Shown: positions 16,064 through 27,916, numbered from the stretch's first letter. The stretch: 51,218 bases of DNA from Chlorogloea purpurea SAG 13.99 (GCA_016903695.1 JADQBB010000031.1:1-51218); one strand, 5' to 3'. A program made the numbers and translations. The notes: generated by a model from the letters alone, not told the origin.

Positions 16064-17860
16064 ATGCGATTATCTCAGATGCTGTTCGTGACCCTCAGAG
16101 AAGACCCTGCCGACGCGGAAATACCGAGTCATAAACTTCTATTACGAGCGGGCTATATCCGACGAATCGGCAGCGGCATTTACGCCTATTTACCTCTCAT
16201 GTGGCGGGTCTTGCAGAAAGTATCCCAGATAGTCAGGGAAGAGATGAACGCGGCGGGCGGCCAAGAATGTTTACTGCCCCAATTGCAACCCTCGGAATTG
16301 TGGAAAGAATCGGGGCGCTGGGATACTTATACTAAAGCTGAGGGGATCATGTTCGCCCTCGTGGATAGACAACAGAGAGAATTAGGACTAGGGCCCACTC
16401 ACGAAGAAGTGATCACCACGGTGGCTAAAGAGATGATCCGCTCTTATCGACAATTACCCTTGAATCTATATCAAATTCAAACTAAATTCCGGGACGAAAT
16501 TCGTCCTCGCTTCGGGTTAATGCGTGGGCGGGAATTTATCATGAAAGATGCCTACTCTTTCAACCTCGATGAAGAATGTTTAAAGAAAACCTATAGTGCT
16601 ATGGATGTGGCGTATCGCAATATCTTCCGCCGTTGTGGATTGGCTTTTAGAGCTGTAGAAGCCGATTCGGGGGCCATAGGCGGTTCGGCCTCTCAAGAGT
16701 TCATGGTGTTAGCTGATGCCGGTGAAGACGAAGTGCTATACACGAGTGATGAAAAATACGCGGCTAATGTAGAAAAAGCCGTTTCCCTGCCCCCGGAAAT
16801 TATCCCCTCCCCTTTTACCAAATTCTCTAACGAAGCAACTCCCAAAACCGATACCATAGAAAAACTCTGTAAGTTATTAAAATGCTCTCCCACGGTAGTA
16901 GTTAAAAATGTTCTCTACGAGGCGATGTATGATAACGGCCGTTTAGTGTTGGTATTGGTGCAGATTCGCGGCGATCAAGAAGTTAATGAAGTCAAACTCC
17001 AAAATGAATTAGTGAGACTGGCATCGGATTATGGCGCTACCACCCTATTAACGTTAAAAGTACCCGATGGCGCGGCTCAAGATAAATGGGCCGCTCAACG
17101 AGTGCCTTTAGGATATATAGCCCCCGACTTGAGCGATGATTATATACAAAAAGCCAAGGATATAGAAGCGAAATTCTTGAGAATCGCCGATCTTACGGTA
17201 ACTGGGTTAACCAATTTCGTCACCGGTGCGGGGGAAATCGATCATCACGTAGTAGGTGCTAATTGGGGGAAAGAGTACCAATTACCGCAAAAAGTGGCGG
17301 ATATAAGAAAGGCGAAAATAAACGATCGCGCCCTGCACGACCCGAACCAAACCCTGCAAAGCGCGAGAGGTATCGAAGTCGGTCACATCTTCCAACTGGG
17401 ATATAAATATTCACGGGCGATGGGTGCGGTATATACCAACGAGGCGGGAGTGGAAACGCCCCTTTGCATGGGGTGTTACGGAATTGGCGTATCGAGATTA
17501 GCTCAATCGGCCGTAGAGCAATCCTACGATAAAGACGGGATTATCTGGCCGACAACGATCGCCCCCTATACAGCTATTATCGTCGTTCCCAATATAAGCG
17601 ACGCGGAACAGATGGCGGCGGCGGAGAAACTTTATAATCAGTTGAACGAGGCGGGGATAGATACATTATGGGACGATCGAGACGAGAGAGCCGGGGTGAA
17701 ATTCAAGGATGCGGATTTAATCGGCATCCCCTACCGTATCGTCACGGGCAAAGCCTTAAAATCCGGTAAAGTGGAAGTAGTAGAAAGAGCTACAAAACGA
17801 ACTCGAGAAGTAGCACTTGGTGATCTAGTCAACACTTTATTAGCTGCGATTAAATCATGA
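16064..17860 (+). CDS. proS: prolyl-tRNA synthetase (bacterial type)
   Basis: ProS charges tRNA-Pro. The 598-residue length and order (catalytic core, inserted editing domain, core continued, C-terminal anticodon domain) mark the bacterial form. [14 protein letters not shown] opens the protein; motif 2 lies in [20 protein letters not shown] (about 142-161); GPTHEE is near 111; [11 protein letters not shown] (motif 3) is near 475. The editing insert spans about 225-410 and includes [15 protein letters not shown]. Start is ATG at 16064 after GAGAAAGGA. It is transcribed away from the ComFB-kai operon, leaving a 258-base intergenic region that carries both promoters. Confidence 0.95.
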   Translation: MRLSQMLFVTLREDPADAEIPSHKLLLRAGYIRRIGSGIYAYLPLMWRVLQKVSQIVREEMNAAGGQECLLPQLQPSELWKESGRWDTYTKAEGIMFALVDRQQRELGLGPTHEEVITTVAKEMIRSYRQLPLNLYQIQTKFRDEIRPRFGLMRGREFIMKDAYSFNLDEECLKKTYSAMDVAYRNIFRRCGLAFRAVEADSGAIGGSASQEFMVLADAGEDEVLYTSDEKYAANVEKAVSLPPEIIPSPFTKFSNEATPKTDTIEKLCKLLKCSPTVVVKNVLYEAMYDNGRLVLVLVQIRGDQEVNEVKLQNELVRLASDYGATTLLTLKVPDGAAQDKWAAQRVPLGYIAPDLSDDYIQKAKDIEAKFLRIADLTVTGLTNFVTGAGEIDHHVVGANWGKEYQLPQKVADIRKAKINDRALHDPNQTLQSARGIEVGHIFQLGYKYSRAMGAVYTNEAGVETPLCMGCYGIGVSRLAQSAVEQSYDKDGIIWPTTIAPYTAIIVVPNISDAEQMAAAEKLYNQLNEAGIDTLWDDRDERAGVKFKDADLIGIPYRIVTGKALKSGKVEVVERATKRTREVALGDLVNTLLAAIKS

Positions 17861-17866
17861 ATAATC

Positions 17867-19342
17867 GTGAATTTTCGCCAAGTATTGTCAAACTATTCAA
17901 GCTCTTTATCTCCCATCATGCCCTCAGGTCAAACCTGCGCCCCTTTAGTTCAACAACTACGAAAACTTAGTGATGAACTGGACACCCCCTTTTACGCACC
18001 AGGTCATAAAAGGGGGCGGGGCGTAGCCAGAATATTAACGGATTTGCTCGGTAAAAAAGTTTTCAGCGCCGACTTACCAGAGTTACCCCAACTCGATAAT
18101 TTATTCGCTCCCGACAGTGTTATCCTCGAAGCCCAAACTTTAGCCTCGCAAGTTTTCGGGGCACTAAAAACCTGGTTTTTGGTTAACGGTTCAACCGGTG
18201 GAATTCTCGCGGCTATTATGGCCGCTTGCGAACCAGATGCAAAAATTATCGTTCCTAGAAATATCCATCAATCGGTTATCAGCGGCTTGATACTTTCTGG
18301 GGCGATACCTATATTTATATCTCCCCGATACGATGGGGAAATCGATATAACTTATGGCATTACTCCGGTGGCATTGAGCGAGACATTGGCAAAACATCCC
18401 GATACGAGAGCAGTTTTAGTAGTCTATCCCACCTATCAAGGCTTATGCTGTGATTTGGAAACTATCGCTGCTATTACTCATAGTTACAATATTCCCCTCC
18501 TAGTAGATGAAGCCCACGGCGCTCACTTCGCCTTTCATCCCGATTTACCTCCTTCGGCCCTCTCTTGCGGCGCTGACCTGACGGTGCAATCTACTCATAA
18601 AACTTTAGGCTCGATGACGCAAACGGCTATGTTACATCTCAATAGCGATCGTATTTCCCCCCACAGAATCAGTCAAGCCTTAGCGTTAGTTCAATCCACC
18701 AGCCCTAATTACCCGCTTCTGGCTTCTTTAGATGCAGCCCGTCATCAGATGGCTAATGAAGGTTTTCAGTTATTAAGCCGCACCATAAACGTATCCCGGA
18801 AAGCTAGGGCAGAAATCGCTCTCATAAAAGACTTATCGGTTTTATCCCCCCACTACAGGGCAGATATTACTCGGTTAACCGTCATAGTTAAAGATAGGGG
18901 CTTGACCGGCTACGAAGTAGATGAGATTTTACAGGAAAAATTCCGGGTGACGGCCGAGTTGCCCTCACCCTACCATATTACTTTTATTATTTCGATCGGC
19001 AACACGGAAAAAGACGTCGATCGATTGATCACCGCTTTAAAACAACTTCCCGCTCGCCCTAACTTCGCTTTATTCCCCCAACCTCCAAGAAGTCCGAACC
19101 TATGGGTATCCCCACGGACTGCGTTTTTCAGCCCCACTACCACAGTGGATATAGAAGCCAGTATCGATAAAATCAGTGCTGAATTAATCTGTCCTTACCC
19201 CCCTGGGATTCCCCTGTTAATACCGGGAGAAATCATCACCGCCGAGGCCATCGATTATTTAAAGCAAATTCAAGAATTAGGCGGAGTGATCACGGGTTGT
19301 AGCGACGGTAAATTGCGAAAGATAAAAATCATAGCTAATTAA
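17867..19342 (+). CDS. PLP-dependent Orn/Lys/Arg decarboxylase family enzyme
   Basis: A fold-type I PLP enzyme of 491 residues related to basic amino-acid decarboxylases, probably making agmatine or a related polyamine precursor in the cytosol. TPFYAPGHKRGRG (about 40-52) is the family opening, FLVNGSTGGILAA (about 104-116) binds cofactor phosphate, VDEAHGAHF (213-221) holds the pyridine-contacting Asp/His, and STHKTLGSMTQ places the Schiff-base lysine at 245. The substrate cannot be fixed from sequence. A GTG at 17867, seven bases after the proS stop, is the longest start; the ATG at 17918 is also plausible and would drop 17 weakly conserved residues. Confidence 0.83.
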   Translation: MNFRQVLSNYSSSLSPIMPSGQTCAPLVQQLRKLSDELDTPFYAPGHKRGRGVARILTDLLGKKVFSADLPELPQLDNLFAPDSVILEAQTLASQVFGALKTWFLVNGSTGGILAAIMAACEPDAKIIVPRNIHQSVISGLILSGAIPIFISPRYDGEIDITYGITPVALSETLAKHPDTRAVLVVYPTYQGLCCDLETIAAITHSYNIPLLVDEAHGAHFAFHPDLPPSALSCGADLTVQSTHKTLGSMTQTAMLHLNSDRISPHRISQALALVQSTSPNYPLLASLDAARHQMANEGFQLLSRTINVSRKARAEIALIKDLSVLSPHYRADITRLTVIVKDRGLTGYEVDEILQEKFRVTAELPSPYHITFIISIGNTEKDVDRLITALKQLPARPNFALFPQPPRSPNLWVSPRTAFFSPTTTVDIEASIDKISAELICPYPPGIPLLIPGEIITAEAIDYLKQIQELGGVITGCSDGKLRKIKIIAN

Positions 19343-19456
19343 TATAGTAGGCACCATTCCCCCTCTTTTGTCTTTTCTCTCTTCTCACGACTACAATGAG
19401 CCATTTATTTGATTAGTATCTATGATAGAGAAAGTTATAAAACTTTATGAATATTC

Positions 19457-20899
19457 ATGTTTATATCCCAAGCGAAAAAAACTCAATGGAAAAACTTTAT
19501 AAAAGAGAGCTTACTATTCGGTAACGAGCCGAATTATGAACTATTCGCTATCCTTAGCGTGTATTTCGTCCAAGGAATCCTCGGTTTAGCCCGATTAGCT
19601 GTAAGTTTCTTTCTCAAAGACGAGTTAAAACTCAGCCCAGCCGAGATGGGCGCTTTAATAGGAGTAGCGGCCTTACCTTGGATAATCAAACCCGTCTTTG
19701 GCTTCCTCTCTGATGGTCTACCTATTTTCGGTTATCGCCGTCGCCCCTATCTAATGCTATCGGGTATTCTCGGCTGTTTATCATGGGTGGCGCTGGCTAC
19801 TGTGGTCAATACTCCCTGGCAGGCGACGGCGGTGTTACTCATTACCTCCATGTCCGTCGCCCTCAGCGATGTGATAGTAGACTCTCTAGTAGTAGAAAGG
19901 GCGAGGAAAGAAACTTTAGGACGCGCTGGATCGTTACAATCTCTCACCTGGGGTGTTGCCGCTATTGGCGGCCTCGTTACCGCTTATTTGAGCGGGTTAT
20001 TACTACAGCACTTCAGCACCCGTCAAGTTTTCGGTCTTACAGCATTTTTCCCCTTGATTGTCACCGCGGTAGCCCTATTGATTAACGAGACGAGAATTAC
20101 CGCGGGTGTAACGGTTGGCAAACAGGAGGTGAAACAACAAGTTAAGCAACTATGGGGGGCCGTCACTCAGAAATCTATTCTACTGCCCACGGCGTTTATC
20201 TTTATCTGGCAGGCTACTCCTAGTGCCGATTCGGCTTTCTTTTACTTCACCACTAACGAGTTAGGATTCGAGCCGGAGTTTTTGGGTAGAGTGCGCTTAG
20301 TCACCAGTCTCGCTTCTCTCTTGGGAGTGTGGGTATATCAGAAATATTTGAAAACCATCTCTTTCCGCCTTATCCTCGGTTGGAGTACCGTCATATCCGC
20401 AGTATTGGGAATGACTACCCTGTTATTAGTCACCCACGCTAATAGGGCCCTCGGTATCGATGACCATTGGTTCAGTCTGGGTGATAGTCTGATTTTAACG
20501 GTGATGGGACAAATAGCCTTTTTGCCCATCTTGGTATTATCAGCCCGTTTATGTCCCGTGGGCATTGAAGCTTCGCTTTTTGCCCTACTGATGTCAGTGT
20601 GGAATTTATCGGGATTGGTCTCTCAAGAATTCGGGGCCTTACTAACCGGGTGGCTGGGGGTGACAGAAACAAATTTCGATAAGTTATGGTTACTGGTAGT
20701 GATTACTAATCTCTCTACTCTTTTACCTTTACCTTTGCTCGGTTGGTTGCCCGATGAAGACCCGCAATCTCACCCTTCTTCCAATCTACCACCTGCGGAG
20801 GTGTACGAACATCACGTCACGGGTGCGACGATCGAACAGTCATTCATACCCGGATTAGTACCGGAGTTCGTGGATTCGGGAACGATCGATCGGGATTAG
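19457..20899 (+). CDS. BT1-family folate/biopterin transporter
   Basis: A 480-residue major-facilitator-type carrier with about twelve membrane spans. FGNEPNYELFAILSVYFVQG, then GLARLAVSFFLKDEL and LIGVAALPWIIKPVFGFLSD, then FGYRRRPYLMLSG are hallmarks of the folate-biopterin transporter (BT1) family. The Synechocystis member Slr0642 transports folates. DVIVDSLVVERARKE follows the usual family pattern. The C-terminal 50 residues are polar and acidic, probably cytosolic. The carotenoid oxygenase begins 28 bases after the stop, so the two are likely co-transcribed, though no functional link is known. Confidence 0.85.
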   Translation: MFISQAKKTQWKNFIKESLLFGNEPNYELFAILSVYFVQGILGLARLAVSFFLKDELKLSPAEMGALIGVAALPWIIKPVFGFLSDGLPIFGYRRRPYLMLSGILGCLSWVALATVVNTPWQATAVLLITSMSVALSDVIVDSLVVERARKETLGRAGSLQSLTWGVAAIGGLVTAYLSGLLLQHFSTRQVFGLTAFFPLIVTAVALLINETRITAGVTVGKQEVKQQVKQLWGAVTQKSILLPTAFIFIWQATPSADSAFFYFTTNELGFEPEFLGRVRLVTSLASLLGVWVYQKYLKTISFRLILGWSTVISAVLGMTTLLLVTHANRALGIDDHWFSLGDSLILTVMGQIAFLPILVLSARLCPVGIEASLFALLMSVWNLSGLVSQEFGALLTGWLGVTETNFDKLWLLVVITNLSTLLPLPLLGWLPDEDPQSHPSSNLPPAEVYEHHVTGATIEQSFIPGLVPEFVDSGTIDRD

Positions 20900-20927
20900 T
20901 TATAATACTTAATATTTATAGACAAAT

Positions 20928-22388
20928 ATGGTAGCGTCAGAAATAAATACTGGTAAATCATACGATCGTTTGGACTGGCAGGGAGGATACCTATCCCAAC
21001 CCAACGAATATAACTACTCGGTAGAGAATATAGAAGGGGAAATTCCCCCGGAATTAGAAGGCACTCTCTTTAGAAACGGCCCCGGTTTACTGGATATAGG
21101 CGGCGTTTCCATCCGCCATCCTTTCGACGGTGACGGCATGGTTTCCGCTATCACTTTCCAGGGGGGGCGAGTCCACTATCAAAATCGCTTCGTGGGCACA
21201 GAAGGATACCTACAGGAGAAAGCAGAAGGCAAAGCCATGTATCGAGGTGTCTTCGGCACGCAAAAACCAGGCGGTTGGCTTAGTAATATATTCGATACGA
21301 AACTAAAAAATATCGCCAATACCAATATCATCTACTGGGGCGGGAAACTTCTCGCCCTCTGGGAGGCAGCTTCACCCTATCGTCTCAATCCCGCTACTTT
21401 AGAAACGATCGGTTTAGACGATCTCGATGGTATCCTCGATACAAATGAAGCCTTTTCCGCCCATCCCCGCATCGATCCAGATCCTCTCACCCTGGTGAAT
21501 TTCGCCCTCAAACCAGGGCTATCGACGAAGATTAACTTATACGAGATCGATCCAAGTGGGAAATTAACCCGCCGCCACAGTCATACTGTACCCGGATTCT
21601 CTTTTATCCACGACTTCGCCATCACTCCCAATTACGCTATCTTCTTTCAAAATCCCGTCTCTTTTAATCCTTTCCCCTTTCTACTAGGATTGAGGGGCGC
21701 GGGGGAATGTGTCCAGTATCAACCTGGACAGCCCACCAAAATTATCCTCATCGGACGCGATGGGTCTCGTGATAGCATGAAAATTTTAGAAACTCCATCG
21801 GGTTTCGTTTTCCATCACGCTAACGCTTTTGAAACCCCGGATGGGAAAATAGTTATCGATTCGGTGTGTTATGAAAATTTGCCCCAGGTAGAGCCGGAAA
21901 TCGATTATAAAGATGTGGATTTCGATAAGTTGTCTCCTGGACAATTATGGCGTTTTCGCGTGGACTTAACCGCCTCCAAAGTGGAGAGGGAATTATTAGA
22001 AGGTCGTTGCTGCGAATTTCCCACCCTCAATCCCGAAAAAGTGGGCAGGGATTATCGTTATCTCTATATCGGCGCAGCCCACGACCAAACCGGTAACGCG
22101 CCCCTACAAGCTGTACTGAAAATCGATCTGGAGACGGGCAGCCGCCAACTACATTCTTTCGCGCCTAAAGGTTATATCAGCGAGCCTTTATTCGTACCCC
22201 GCGCGGGCAGCCATGATGAAGATGATGGCTGGGTTTTATTACTTGTCTACGATGCCAAATATCATCGATCGGATGTGGTAATTTTAGACGCGAAGAATAT
22301 AGAAGGGAAACCCGTCGCGATCGTTCACCTGGATCATCATATCCCTTATGGGCTACACGGTAGCTGGACACCGCAAGTTTTTCTCTAG
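20928..22388 (+). CDS. carotenoid oxygenase (apocarotenoid-cleaving)
   Basis: A 486-residue member of the carotenoid cleavage oxygenase (RPE65/CCD) family, a seven-bladed propeller with non-haem iron held by four histidines. Candidate ligands are in FSAHPRIDP (about 183), FIHDFAIT (about 228), FHHANAFE (about 297) and the C-terminal YGLHGSWTP (about 479). RNGPGLLDIGG and HPFDGDGMVSAITF near the N terminus are diagnostic. Such enzymes cleave apocarotenoids or beta-carotene to aldehydes such as retinal; the substrate here is not determined. It has no signal peptide. It follows the BT1-type carrier and is convergent with gltB. Confidence 0.9.
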   Translation: MVASEINTGKSYDRLDWQGGYLSQPNEYNYSVENIEGEIPPELEGTLFRNGPGLLDIGGVSIRHPFDGDGMVSAITFQGGRVHYQNRFVGTEGYLQEKAEGKAMYRGVFGTQKPGGWLSNIFDTKLKNIANTNIIYWGGKLLALWEAASPYRLNPATLETIGLDDLDGILDTNEAFSAHPRIDPDPLTLVNFALKPGLSTKINLYEIDPSGKLTRRHSHTVPGFSFIHDFAITPNYAIFFQNPVSFNPFPFLLGLRGAGECVQYQPGQPTKIILIGRDGSRDSMKILETPSGFVFHHANAFETPDGKIVIDSVCYENLPQVEPEIDYKDVDFDKLSPGQLWRFRVDLTASKVERELLEGRCCEFPTLNPEKVGRDYRYLYIGAAHDQTGNAPLQAVLKIDLETGSRQLHSFAPKGYISEPLFVPRAGSHDEDDGWVLLLVYDAKYHRSDVVILDAKNIEGKPVAIVHLDHHIPYGLHGSWTPQVFL

Positions 22389-22440
22389 ATAATTTAATTC
22401 TGATTATTCATTTAGGCAATCACAAATTAAATTGAAGAGA

Positions 22441-22477
22441 AAACCGTAAAACTGCCAAGATAGCAGTCCTACGGTTT
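22441..22477. terminator. bidirectional terminator hairpin between convergent genes
   Basis: AAACCGTA (22441-22448) pairs with TACGGTTT (22470-22477), and inside it ACTGC (22451-22455) pairs with GCAGT (22463-22467). It sits between the carotenoid oxygenase stop and the gltB stop. Read on the minus strand it runs into TTTTCTCTTC, so it best suits gltB. Confidence 0.65.
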
Positions 22478-22486
22478 CATCCAATT

Positions 22487-25400
22487 TTAGCCCCCACCGA
22501 TGCGGGATACATCGCGCGCGTTAGCTTCAAAAGCGGCCGAGAGAGCATCGTCGCCGGTCAAACCGTCTGCCAAAGCAGACTGAATACACTGCAACATCCG
22601 CTTGTAATCTTTCGGCATCACCTTCACGAACTTGCCTAACATCTCGCCCCAGTGCGCCAATACCTCACCGCCCCTCGCACTGCCGGTGTATCGAGAGTGA
22701 CGATCGATCAACTCGTGCAGATCCTGGATTTCCTCCGCGTCCTCTAGTTTCTCCAGGGCTACCATCTGCGAGTTACAGCGGGTGGCGAAGTCCCCGGCTT
22801 CATCGAGGATATAAGCCACACCGCCGCTCATTCCCGCCGCGAAATTGCGCCCGGTAGTACCCAGCACCACCACTTTACCGCCGGTCATATACTCACAACC
22901 GTGGTCGCCGATGCCTTCCACCACCGTGTTAACGCCGGAATTACGCACGCAGAAACGCTCGCCCGCCATGCCGCGAATATACACCTCGCCACTGGTAGCA
23001 CCGTATAAAGCCACGTTACCGATGATGATATTCTCTTCGGCCACGAAACTGCACTGTCGGGGCGGGTAGATGATAATTTTGCCCCCGCTGAGTCCTTTAC
23101 CCACGTAGTCGTTAGCGTCTCCCTCCAATTCTAGAGTGACTCCCCTGGGGACGAAAGCGCCGAAACTCTGCCCCGCGCTACCGTTAAAGTGGAGATGGAT
23201 GGTATCTTCGGGTAAGCCGTGCCAATGACGTTTGGTGATCTCGTTGCCGAGAATCGTGCCCACCACCCGGTTAGTATTCTTGATCTCCAAATTAGCGCTC
23301 ACTTTTTCCCCGTGGTCGATCGCATCCTGACACAGATCCAGTAACACCGTCATATCCAGGGACTTCTCCAAACCGTGATCTTGGGGAATCTGGCAATACA
23401 GACCCACCGACGGATCTACCTCTGGCTGATAGAGGATCTTCGAGAAATCCAAACCCTTGGCTTTCCAGTGATCGATGGCACTTTTCGGCTCTAACACATC
23501 GGTGCGTCCCACCATTTCATTAACCGTACGGAAACCTAACTCCGCCATGATCTCCCGCATTTCCCGCGCGATGAATTTCATGAAATTGACGGTATACTCT
23601 GGATCACCGGAGAAGTGCTTACGTAAGTCCGGGTTTTGAGTGGCCACGCCCACAGGACAAGTATTGAGATGACACACCCGCATCATGATACAACCTAAAG
23701 TCACCAGGGGCGCGGTGGCAAAGCCGAACTCCTCCGCACCCAGTAACGCCGCTATCGCCACATCCCGCCCGGTTTTCATCTGACCGTCGGTCTCGACGAC
23801 AATCCGACTGCGGAGATTGTTTAAAACGAGGGTCTGGTGAGTTTCCGCGACTCCCAACTCCCAGGGTAAACCGGCGTGTTTGATCGAGGTTTGGGGTGAA
23901 GCGCCCGTGCCACCGTCGAAACCGGAGATCAACACCACATCCGCGTGAGCCTTCGATACCCCGGCGGCGATCGTGCCCACGCCCACCTCCGACACTAACT
24001 TAACGCTGATCCGCGCCTGGCGGTTGGCGTTTTTCAGGTCGTGGATCAACTCCGCCAGATCCTCGATCGAATAAATATCGTGATGGGGCGGCGGCGAGAT
24101 CAAACCCACACCGGGGGTGGAGTGACGCACCTTGGCGATCCAGGGATACACTTTCCCCCCCGGTAACTGTCCGCCTTCCCCCGGTTTCGCACCCTGGGCC
24201 ATCTTGATCTGTATCTCTTTAGCCTGGGACAGGTACAAACTCGTCACCCCGAAACGCCCCGACGCTACCTGTTTGATGGCGCTATTCTTCGAGTCGCCCC
24301 GATCGTTCGTCCAGGTGTATCTTTCCGGGTCTTCCCCGCCTTCGCCGGTATTGGATTTACCACCGATGCGATTCATGGCGATAGCGAGGGCTTCGTGGGC
24401 CTCTCCAGAGATGGAACCGTAACTCATCGCCCCGGTTTTAAAGCGTTTCATGATCGCTTCTTCGGATTCCACCTCCTCGATCGGTACAGGCTGACGATCC
24501 TTGAACTCCAATAAGCCCCGCAGGGTGAAGTATTTCTGATTCTGTTCGTTCACCAGCGAGGCGTACTTTTTATAGAGTCCGTAATCACCGTCCCTGGTCG
24601 CCCTTTGTAGGGTATGGATCGCCTCTGGACTGAGTAAATGGGCTTCCCCATCCTTGCGCCACTGGTATTCCCCGCCCGCGTCGAGGGTGTGACCGTTAAC
24701 TTCACGATCGGGGAAAGCGTGTTGGTGACGGAGGATCGACTCAAGGGCGATCACTTCCAGATCCGCCCCCTCGATGCGGGTAGCAGTCCAGGTGAAATAT
24801 TTATCCACCACGGATCTATTCAGGCCGATCGCCTCGAAGATCTGCGCCCCCCGGTAACTTTGCAGGGTGGAGATGCCGATCTTAGAAGCCACTTTGACAA
24901 CTCCTTTGGTGGCGGACTTGATAAAGTTCTTACAAGCCGTCTCATAATCCACGTTGAGAATTAATCCCTCGTGGATCATCTCGTTGATAGTTTCAAAAGC
25001 TAGATAGGGATTGATCGCCCCGCAACCGTAACCGATCAATGTGGCGAAGTGATGAACCTCCCGCGGCTCACCCGATTCTAAGACAATACCGATGCGGGTT
25101 CTCGTCCCCTGACGGATCAGGTGATGGTGTAACCCCGCTACCGCCAGTAGAGCCGGGATGGGAACCCCTTCTGGATTCACCCCCCGATCGCTCAATATTA
25201 CTATATTGCACCCCTCGTCAATCCCTTTATCTACTGCTCTAAAAATACCCTCTAAGGTTTCTTCCAGCCCTTTCACCCCATCTTTGGGGTCGAACAGGCT
25301 CGATAAGGTAATAGACCGAAAACCCCCGGTGTTAATGGTTTTCAGTTTACTTAATTCGGCGTTACTCAAAATCGGGGTTTTGAGTTTGATCAGATGACAG

Positions 25401-27076
25401 CTATCGGGTCGCGGTCGCAGCAGGTTTTTCTCCGCCCCGATCGTGGTGATGGGCGAGGTGATAATTTCTTCCCGGATAGAATCGATCGGCGGGTTGGTAA
25501 CTTGAGCGAATAACTGCTGGAAGTAATCATAAAGCAACTTCGGTTTATCCGACAGTACCGATAGGGGTGTATCCGTACCCATCGCCCCCACCGCTTCCAC
25601 GCCGTGGGTTGCCATCGGACTCATGAGTAGACGGATCTGCTCGAAGGTGTAACCGAAAGTCATTTGTCTTTGAATTAAACTCATCGATTCTTCCGGTAGT
25701 TTCTCACTGGAGTCGGGTAGCGCGGAGATGTCCACCAGATTCTCGTCCAACCACCTTCGGTAAGGCTCGGCACCGGCGATCGTATTTTTGATCTCCTCAT
25801 CACCGACGATGCGCCCCTCTCTCGTATCGACGAGGAACATCCGCCCCGGTTGGAGACGACCTTTAAAAGCCACCCTTTCCGGTGCGATCGGTAATACCCC
25901 CGCCTCACTAGCCATGATCACCAGATCGTCTTTAGTCACGTAATAGCGGCCGGGTCTCAAACCATTTCTATCCAACACCGCCCCCATCATCGTACCGTCG
26001 GTGAAAGCGATGGCTGCGGGGCCGTCCCAAGGTTCCATCAGGCAGGAATGATATTCGTAGAAAGCCTTCTTCTCGGCACTCATGGACTCGTGACCCGTCC
26101 AAGGTTCGGGAACCATCATCATCATGGCGTGGGGTAAGGATCTCCCCGCTAACACCAATAATTCCAAGGCGTTATCGAAGATCAGGGAGTCGCTACCATC
26201 GATGTTGATGACGGGATTAACTTTCAATAGGTCTTCCCCGAACAGTTCCGACTCGAAAAGCGATTGACGGGCGTGCATCCAGTTGATGTTTCCCCGGAGG
26301 GTGTTGATCTCCCCGTTGTGGGCGATGTAGCGGTAGGGGTGCGATCGTTCCCAACTGGGGAAAGTATTGGTACTGAAGCGCGAATGTACCAATCCCAGGG
26401 CGCTCTCCAGATCCGGGTCTTGTAAGTCGGGGAAATATTGTCCCACCTGTACGGGCATCAGCATACCCTTGTAGGAAATAGTGCGCGCCGATATGGTGCA
26501 GGGATACCAGTAGGGATTGATGCCGCTGGTTCTGAGGGCGCTGTGGGAACGTTTCCTGATCACGTACAGTTTGCGCTCGAAGGCTAGATCATCGGTGAGG
26601 GATTCGGGACGGGCGATGAATACTTGTTGGATGAAGGGTTCACTGCTTCTGGCGATACTTCCGAGCGAACTATTATCGGTGGGTACATCTCTCCAACCCA
26701 GCACCTCCAAGCCTTCTTCTGCGCACATCTTCTCGAATATTTCGCAACTTTTTTGACGACTCTGACTATCGGGTGCGGTATAAATATGACCTACTCCGTA
26801 TTGTCCTGCCGAGGGAAGGTCAAATTTAGCGGCCGTTACTTTTTTAAAAAATTTATGGGGAATTTGTATTAATATACCCGCCCCGTCTCCCGAGTTGGCT
26901 TCACACCCACAGGCCCCCCGATGGTCTAGGTTGAGGAGGATGGTCAGGCTCTGTTGGACTATAGAATGAGATTTCGTTCCTTGTTTATGAACGATAAATC
27001 CGACACCACAAGCGTCATGCTCGAACCCGGGATCGTATAGTCCTTGTTTAATAGGCAGTTCGTTACTAGTCATCAT
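22487..27076 (-). CDS. gltB: glutamate synthase large subunit, NAD(P)H type
   Basis: GOGAT converts glutamine plus 2-oxoglutarate to two glutamates, the second step of ammonium assimilation. The 1529-residue protein has an N-terminal class II amidotransferase domain whose nucleophile is the Cys in HDACGVGF, exposed after removal of about 20 residues, a central domain, an FMN-binding synthase domain ([35 protein letters not shown]) with the 3Fe-4S cysteines in [16 protein letters not shown], and a C-terminal beta-helix. Between [10 protein letters not shown] and NSAIKQ it lacks the roughly 25-residue insertion of ferredoxin GOGAT, so I call it GltB. Its usual partner GltD is not adjacent. It has a terminator at its 3' end. 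Confidence 0.88.
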   Translation of the reverse strand: MMTSNELPIKQGLYDPGFEHDACGVGFIVHKQGTKSHSIVQQSLTILLNLDHRGACGCEANSGDGAGILIQIPHKFFKKVTAAKFDLPSAGQYGVGHIYTAPDSQSRQKSCEIFEKMCAEEGLEVLGWRDVPTDNSSLGSIARSSEPFIQQVFIARPESLTDDLAFERKLYVIRKRSHSALRTSGINPYWYPCTISARTISYKGMLMPVQVGQYFPDLQDPDLESALGLVHSRFSTNTFPSWERSHPYRYIAHNGEINTLRGNINWMHARQSLFESELFGEDLLKVNPVINIDGSDSLIFDNALELLVLAGRSLPHAMMMMVPEPWTGHESMSAEKKAFYEYHSCLMEPWDGPAAIAFTDGTMMGAVLDRNGLRPGRYYVTKDDLVIMASEAGVLPIAPERVAFKGRLQPGRMFLVDTREGRIVGDEEIKNTIAGAEPYRRWLDENLVDISALPDSSEKLPEESMSLIQRQMTFGYTFEQIRLLMSPMATHGVEAVGAMGTDTPLSVLSDKPKLLYDYFQQLFAQVTNPPIDSIREEIITSPITTIGAEKNLLRPRPDSCHLIKLKTPILSNAELSKLKTINTGGFRSITLSSLFDPKDGVKGLEETLEGIFRAVDKGIDEGCNIVILSDRGVNPEGVPIPALLAVAGLHHHLIRQGTRTRIGIVLESGEPREVHHFATLIGYGCGAINPYLAFETINEMIHEGLILNVDYETACKNFIKSATKGVVKVASKIGISTLQSYRGAQIFEAIGLNRSVVDKYFTWTATRIEGADLEVIALESILRHQHAFPDREVNGHTLDAGGEYQWRKDGEAHLLSPEAIHTLQRATRDGDYGLYKKYASLVNEQNQKYFTLRGLLEFKDRQPVPIEEVESEEAIMKRFKTGAMSYGSISGEAHEALAIAMNRIGGKSNTGEGGEDPERYTWTNDRGDSKNSAIKQVASGRFGVTSLYLSQAKEIQIKMAQGAKPGEGGQLPGGKVYPWIAKVRHSTPGVGLISPPPHHDIYSIEDLAELIHDLKNANRQARISVKLVSEVGVGTIAAGVSKAHADVVLISGFDGGTGASPQTSIKHAGLPWELGVAETHQTLVLNNLRSRIVVETDGQMKTGRDVAIAALLGAEEFGFATAPLVTLGCIMMRVCHLNTCPVGVATQNPDLRKHFSGDPEYTVNFMKFIAREMREIMAELGFRTVNEMVGRTDVLEPKSAIDHWKAKGLDFSKILYQPEVDPSVGLYCQIPQDHGLEKSLDMTVLLDLCQDAIDHGEKVSANLEIKNTNRVVGTILGNEITKRHWHGLPEDTIHLHFNGSAGQSFGAFVPRGVTLELEGDANDYVGKGLSGGKIIIYPPRQCSFVAEENIIIGNVALYGATSGEVYIRGMAGERFCVRNSGVNTVVEGIGDHGCEYMTGGKVVVLGTTGRNFAAGMSGGVAYILDEAGDFATRCNSQMVALEKLEDAEEIQDLHELIDRHSRYTGSARGGEVLAHWGEMLGKFVKVMPKDYKRMLQCIQSALADGLTGDDALSAAFEANARDVSRIGGG

Positions 27077-27191
27077 CGATCGTCTGCTGCTACAGGAGTA
27101 AGCTTATTTATCCCGTATATTGTAGTGAAGATCACAGGCCTCAACTGCCTTATCTTAAGGAAATAATCAGAAATTTAGAGAGGAGAGAGTC

Positions 27192-27229
27192 AAGAGAAGT
27201 GAGAAGCGAGTGATATTTTCACTTCTCTT
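27192..27229 (-). terminator. hairpin downstream of fasciclin gene
   Basis: AAGAGAAGTGA (27192-27202) and TCACTTCTCTT (27219-27229) form an 11-bp stem 25 bases past the fasciclin stop on the minus strand. Nearby ACTTCTCTTTTCT motifs repeat in tandem. No long T tract follows, so strength is unclear. Confidence 0.45.
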
Positions 27230-27253
27230 TTCTTACTTCTCTTTTCTCACTTC

Positions 27254-27802
27254 TTACAGGTTTGGTGGCAGGATCACTTTATCGATGACGTGAATTACAC
27301 CGTTAGAAGCATCTACGTCCGCTCCGATAACATTAGCGTTGTTGACTTTGACTTTGCCTTTGTTAACGGTTACAGCCACAGTGCTTCCTTCAACGGTTTT
27401 CACCGGGCCGGTACGGAGACTCTTTGAATTGACCTCTCCTGGAATCACATGATAGGTGAGGATCTTGATTAATTTTTCTTTATTTTCCGGCTTGAGCAAT
27501 TGCTCTAAAGTTCCCTTCGGTAAAGCGGCGAAAGCTTTATTGGTGGGGGCGAAAACGGTTAACTCTGTAGAACCCGATAGAGTTTCCACTAATCCGGCCG
27601 CTTTCACTGCTTCCACTAAGGTACTGAATTCGGGATTAGCGGCGGCTATATCGACGATCGTACCCGTTTTTTGGGCGACGATTTGGGTGGATACCGCTTC
27701 TTTTGTTACTTTGGCCTGGCAATCGGCTTGAGCGGGTAGGATCTGCACCATACCGGTGACGGCTAGGGCTAAGGTTAAAGCTTTCGCGATCGATCGAGAC
27801 AT
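27254..27802 (-). CDS. secreted fasciclin (FAS1) domain protein
   Basis: A 182-residue exported protein. Residues 1-27 are a signal peptide ([19 protein letters not shown], cleavage near AQA-DC). The rest is one FAS1 domain: [40 protein letters not shown] (H1 motif region), [12 protein letters not shown], and [14 protein letters not shown] at the end. FAS1 proteins mediate adhesion or protein-protein contact at the cell surface or periplasm. The gene stands alone upstream of gltB's 5' region, with its own hairpin downstream. Single-domain FAS1 proteins of this size are common in cyanobacteria. Confidence 0.9.
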   Translation of the reverse strand: MSRSIAKALTLALAVTGMVQILPAQADCQAKVTKEAVSTQIVAQKTGTIVDIAAANPEFSTLVEAVKAAGLVETLSGSTELTVFAPTNKAFAALPKGTLEQLLKPENKEKLIKILTYHVIPGEVNSKSLRTGPVKTVEGSTVAVTVNKGKVKVNNANVIGADVDASNGVIHVIDKVILPPNL

Positions 27803-27916
27803 AATGTTCTACTTCACTCTATTGTTTGTCTTGTTAATCGTGAATAATTAAGTATTGCCAACAGTAAACATTGTAAACTAATGTAAAGAAAGTTGCGGCG
27901 GATTCTCACGATCGCT

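Noticed and set aside
22845..26872. Several long open frames antisense to gltB
   Set aside because: They follow the codon pattern of gltB on the other strand, match no family, and gltB is intact.
27186..27256. Repeated ACTTCTCTTTTCT motifs as a regulatory repeat array
   Set aside because: The copies are only two or three, contiguous with a hairpin after the fasciclin gene, and are better explained as part of its terminator.
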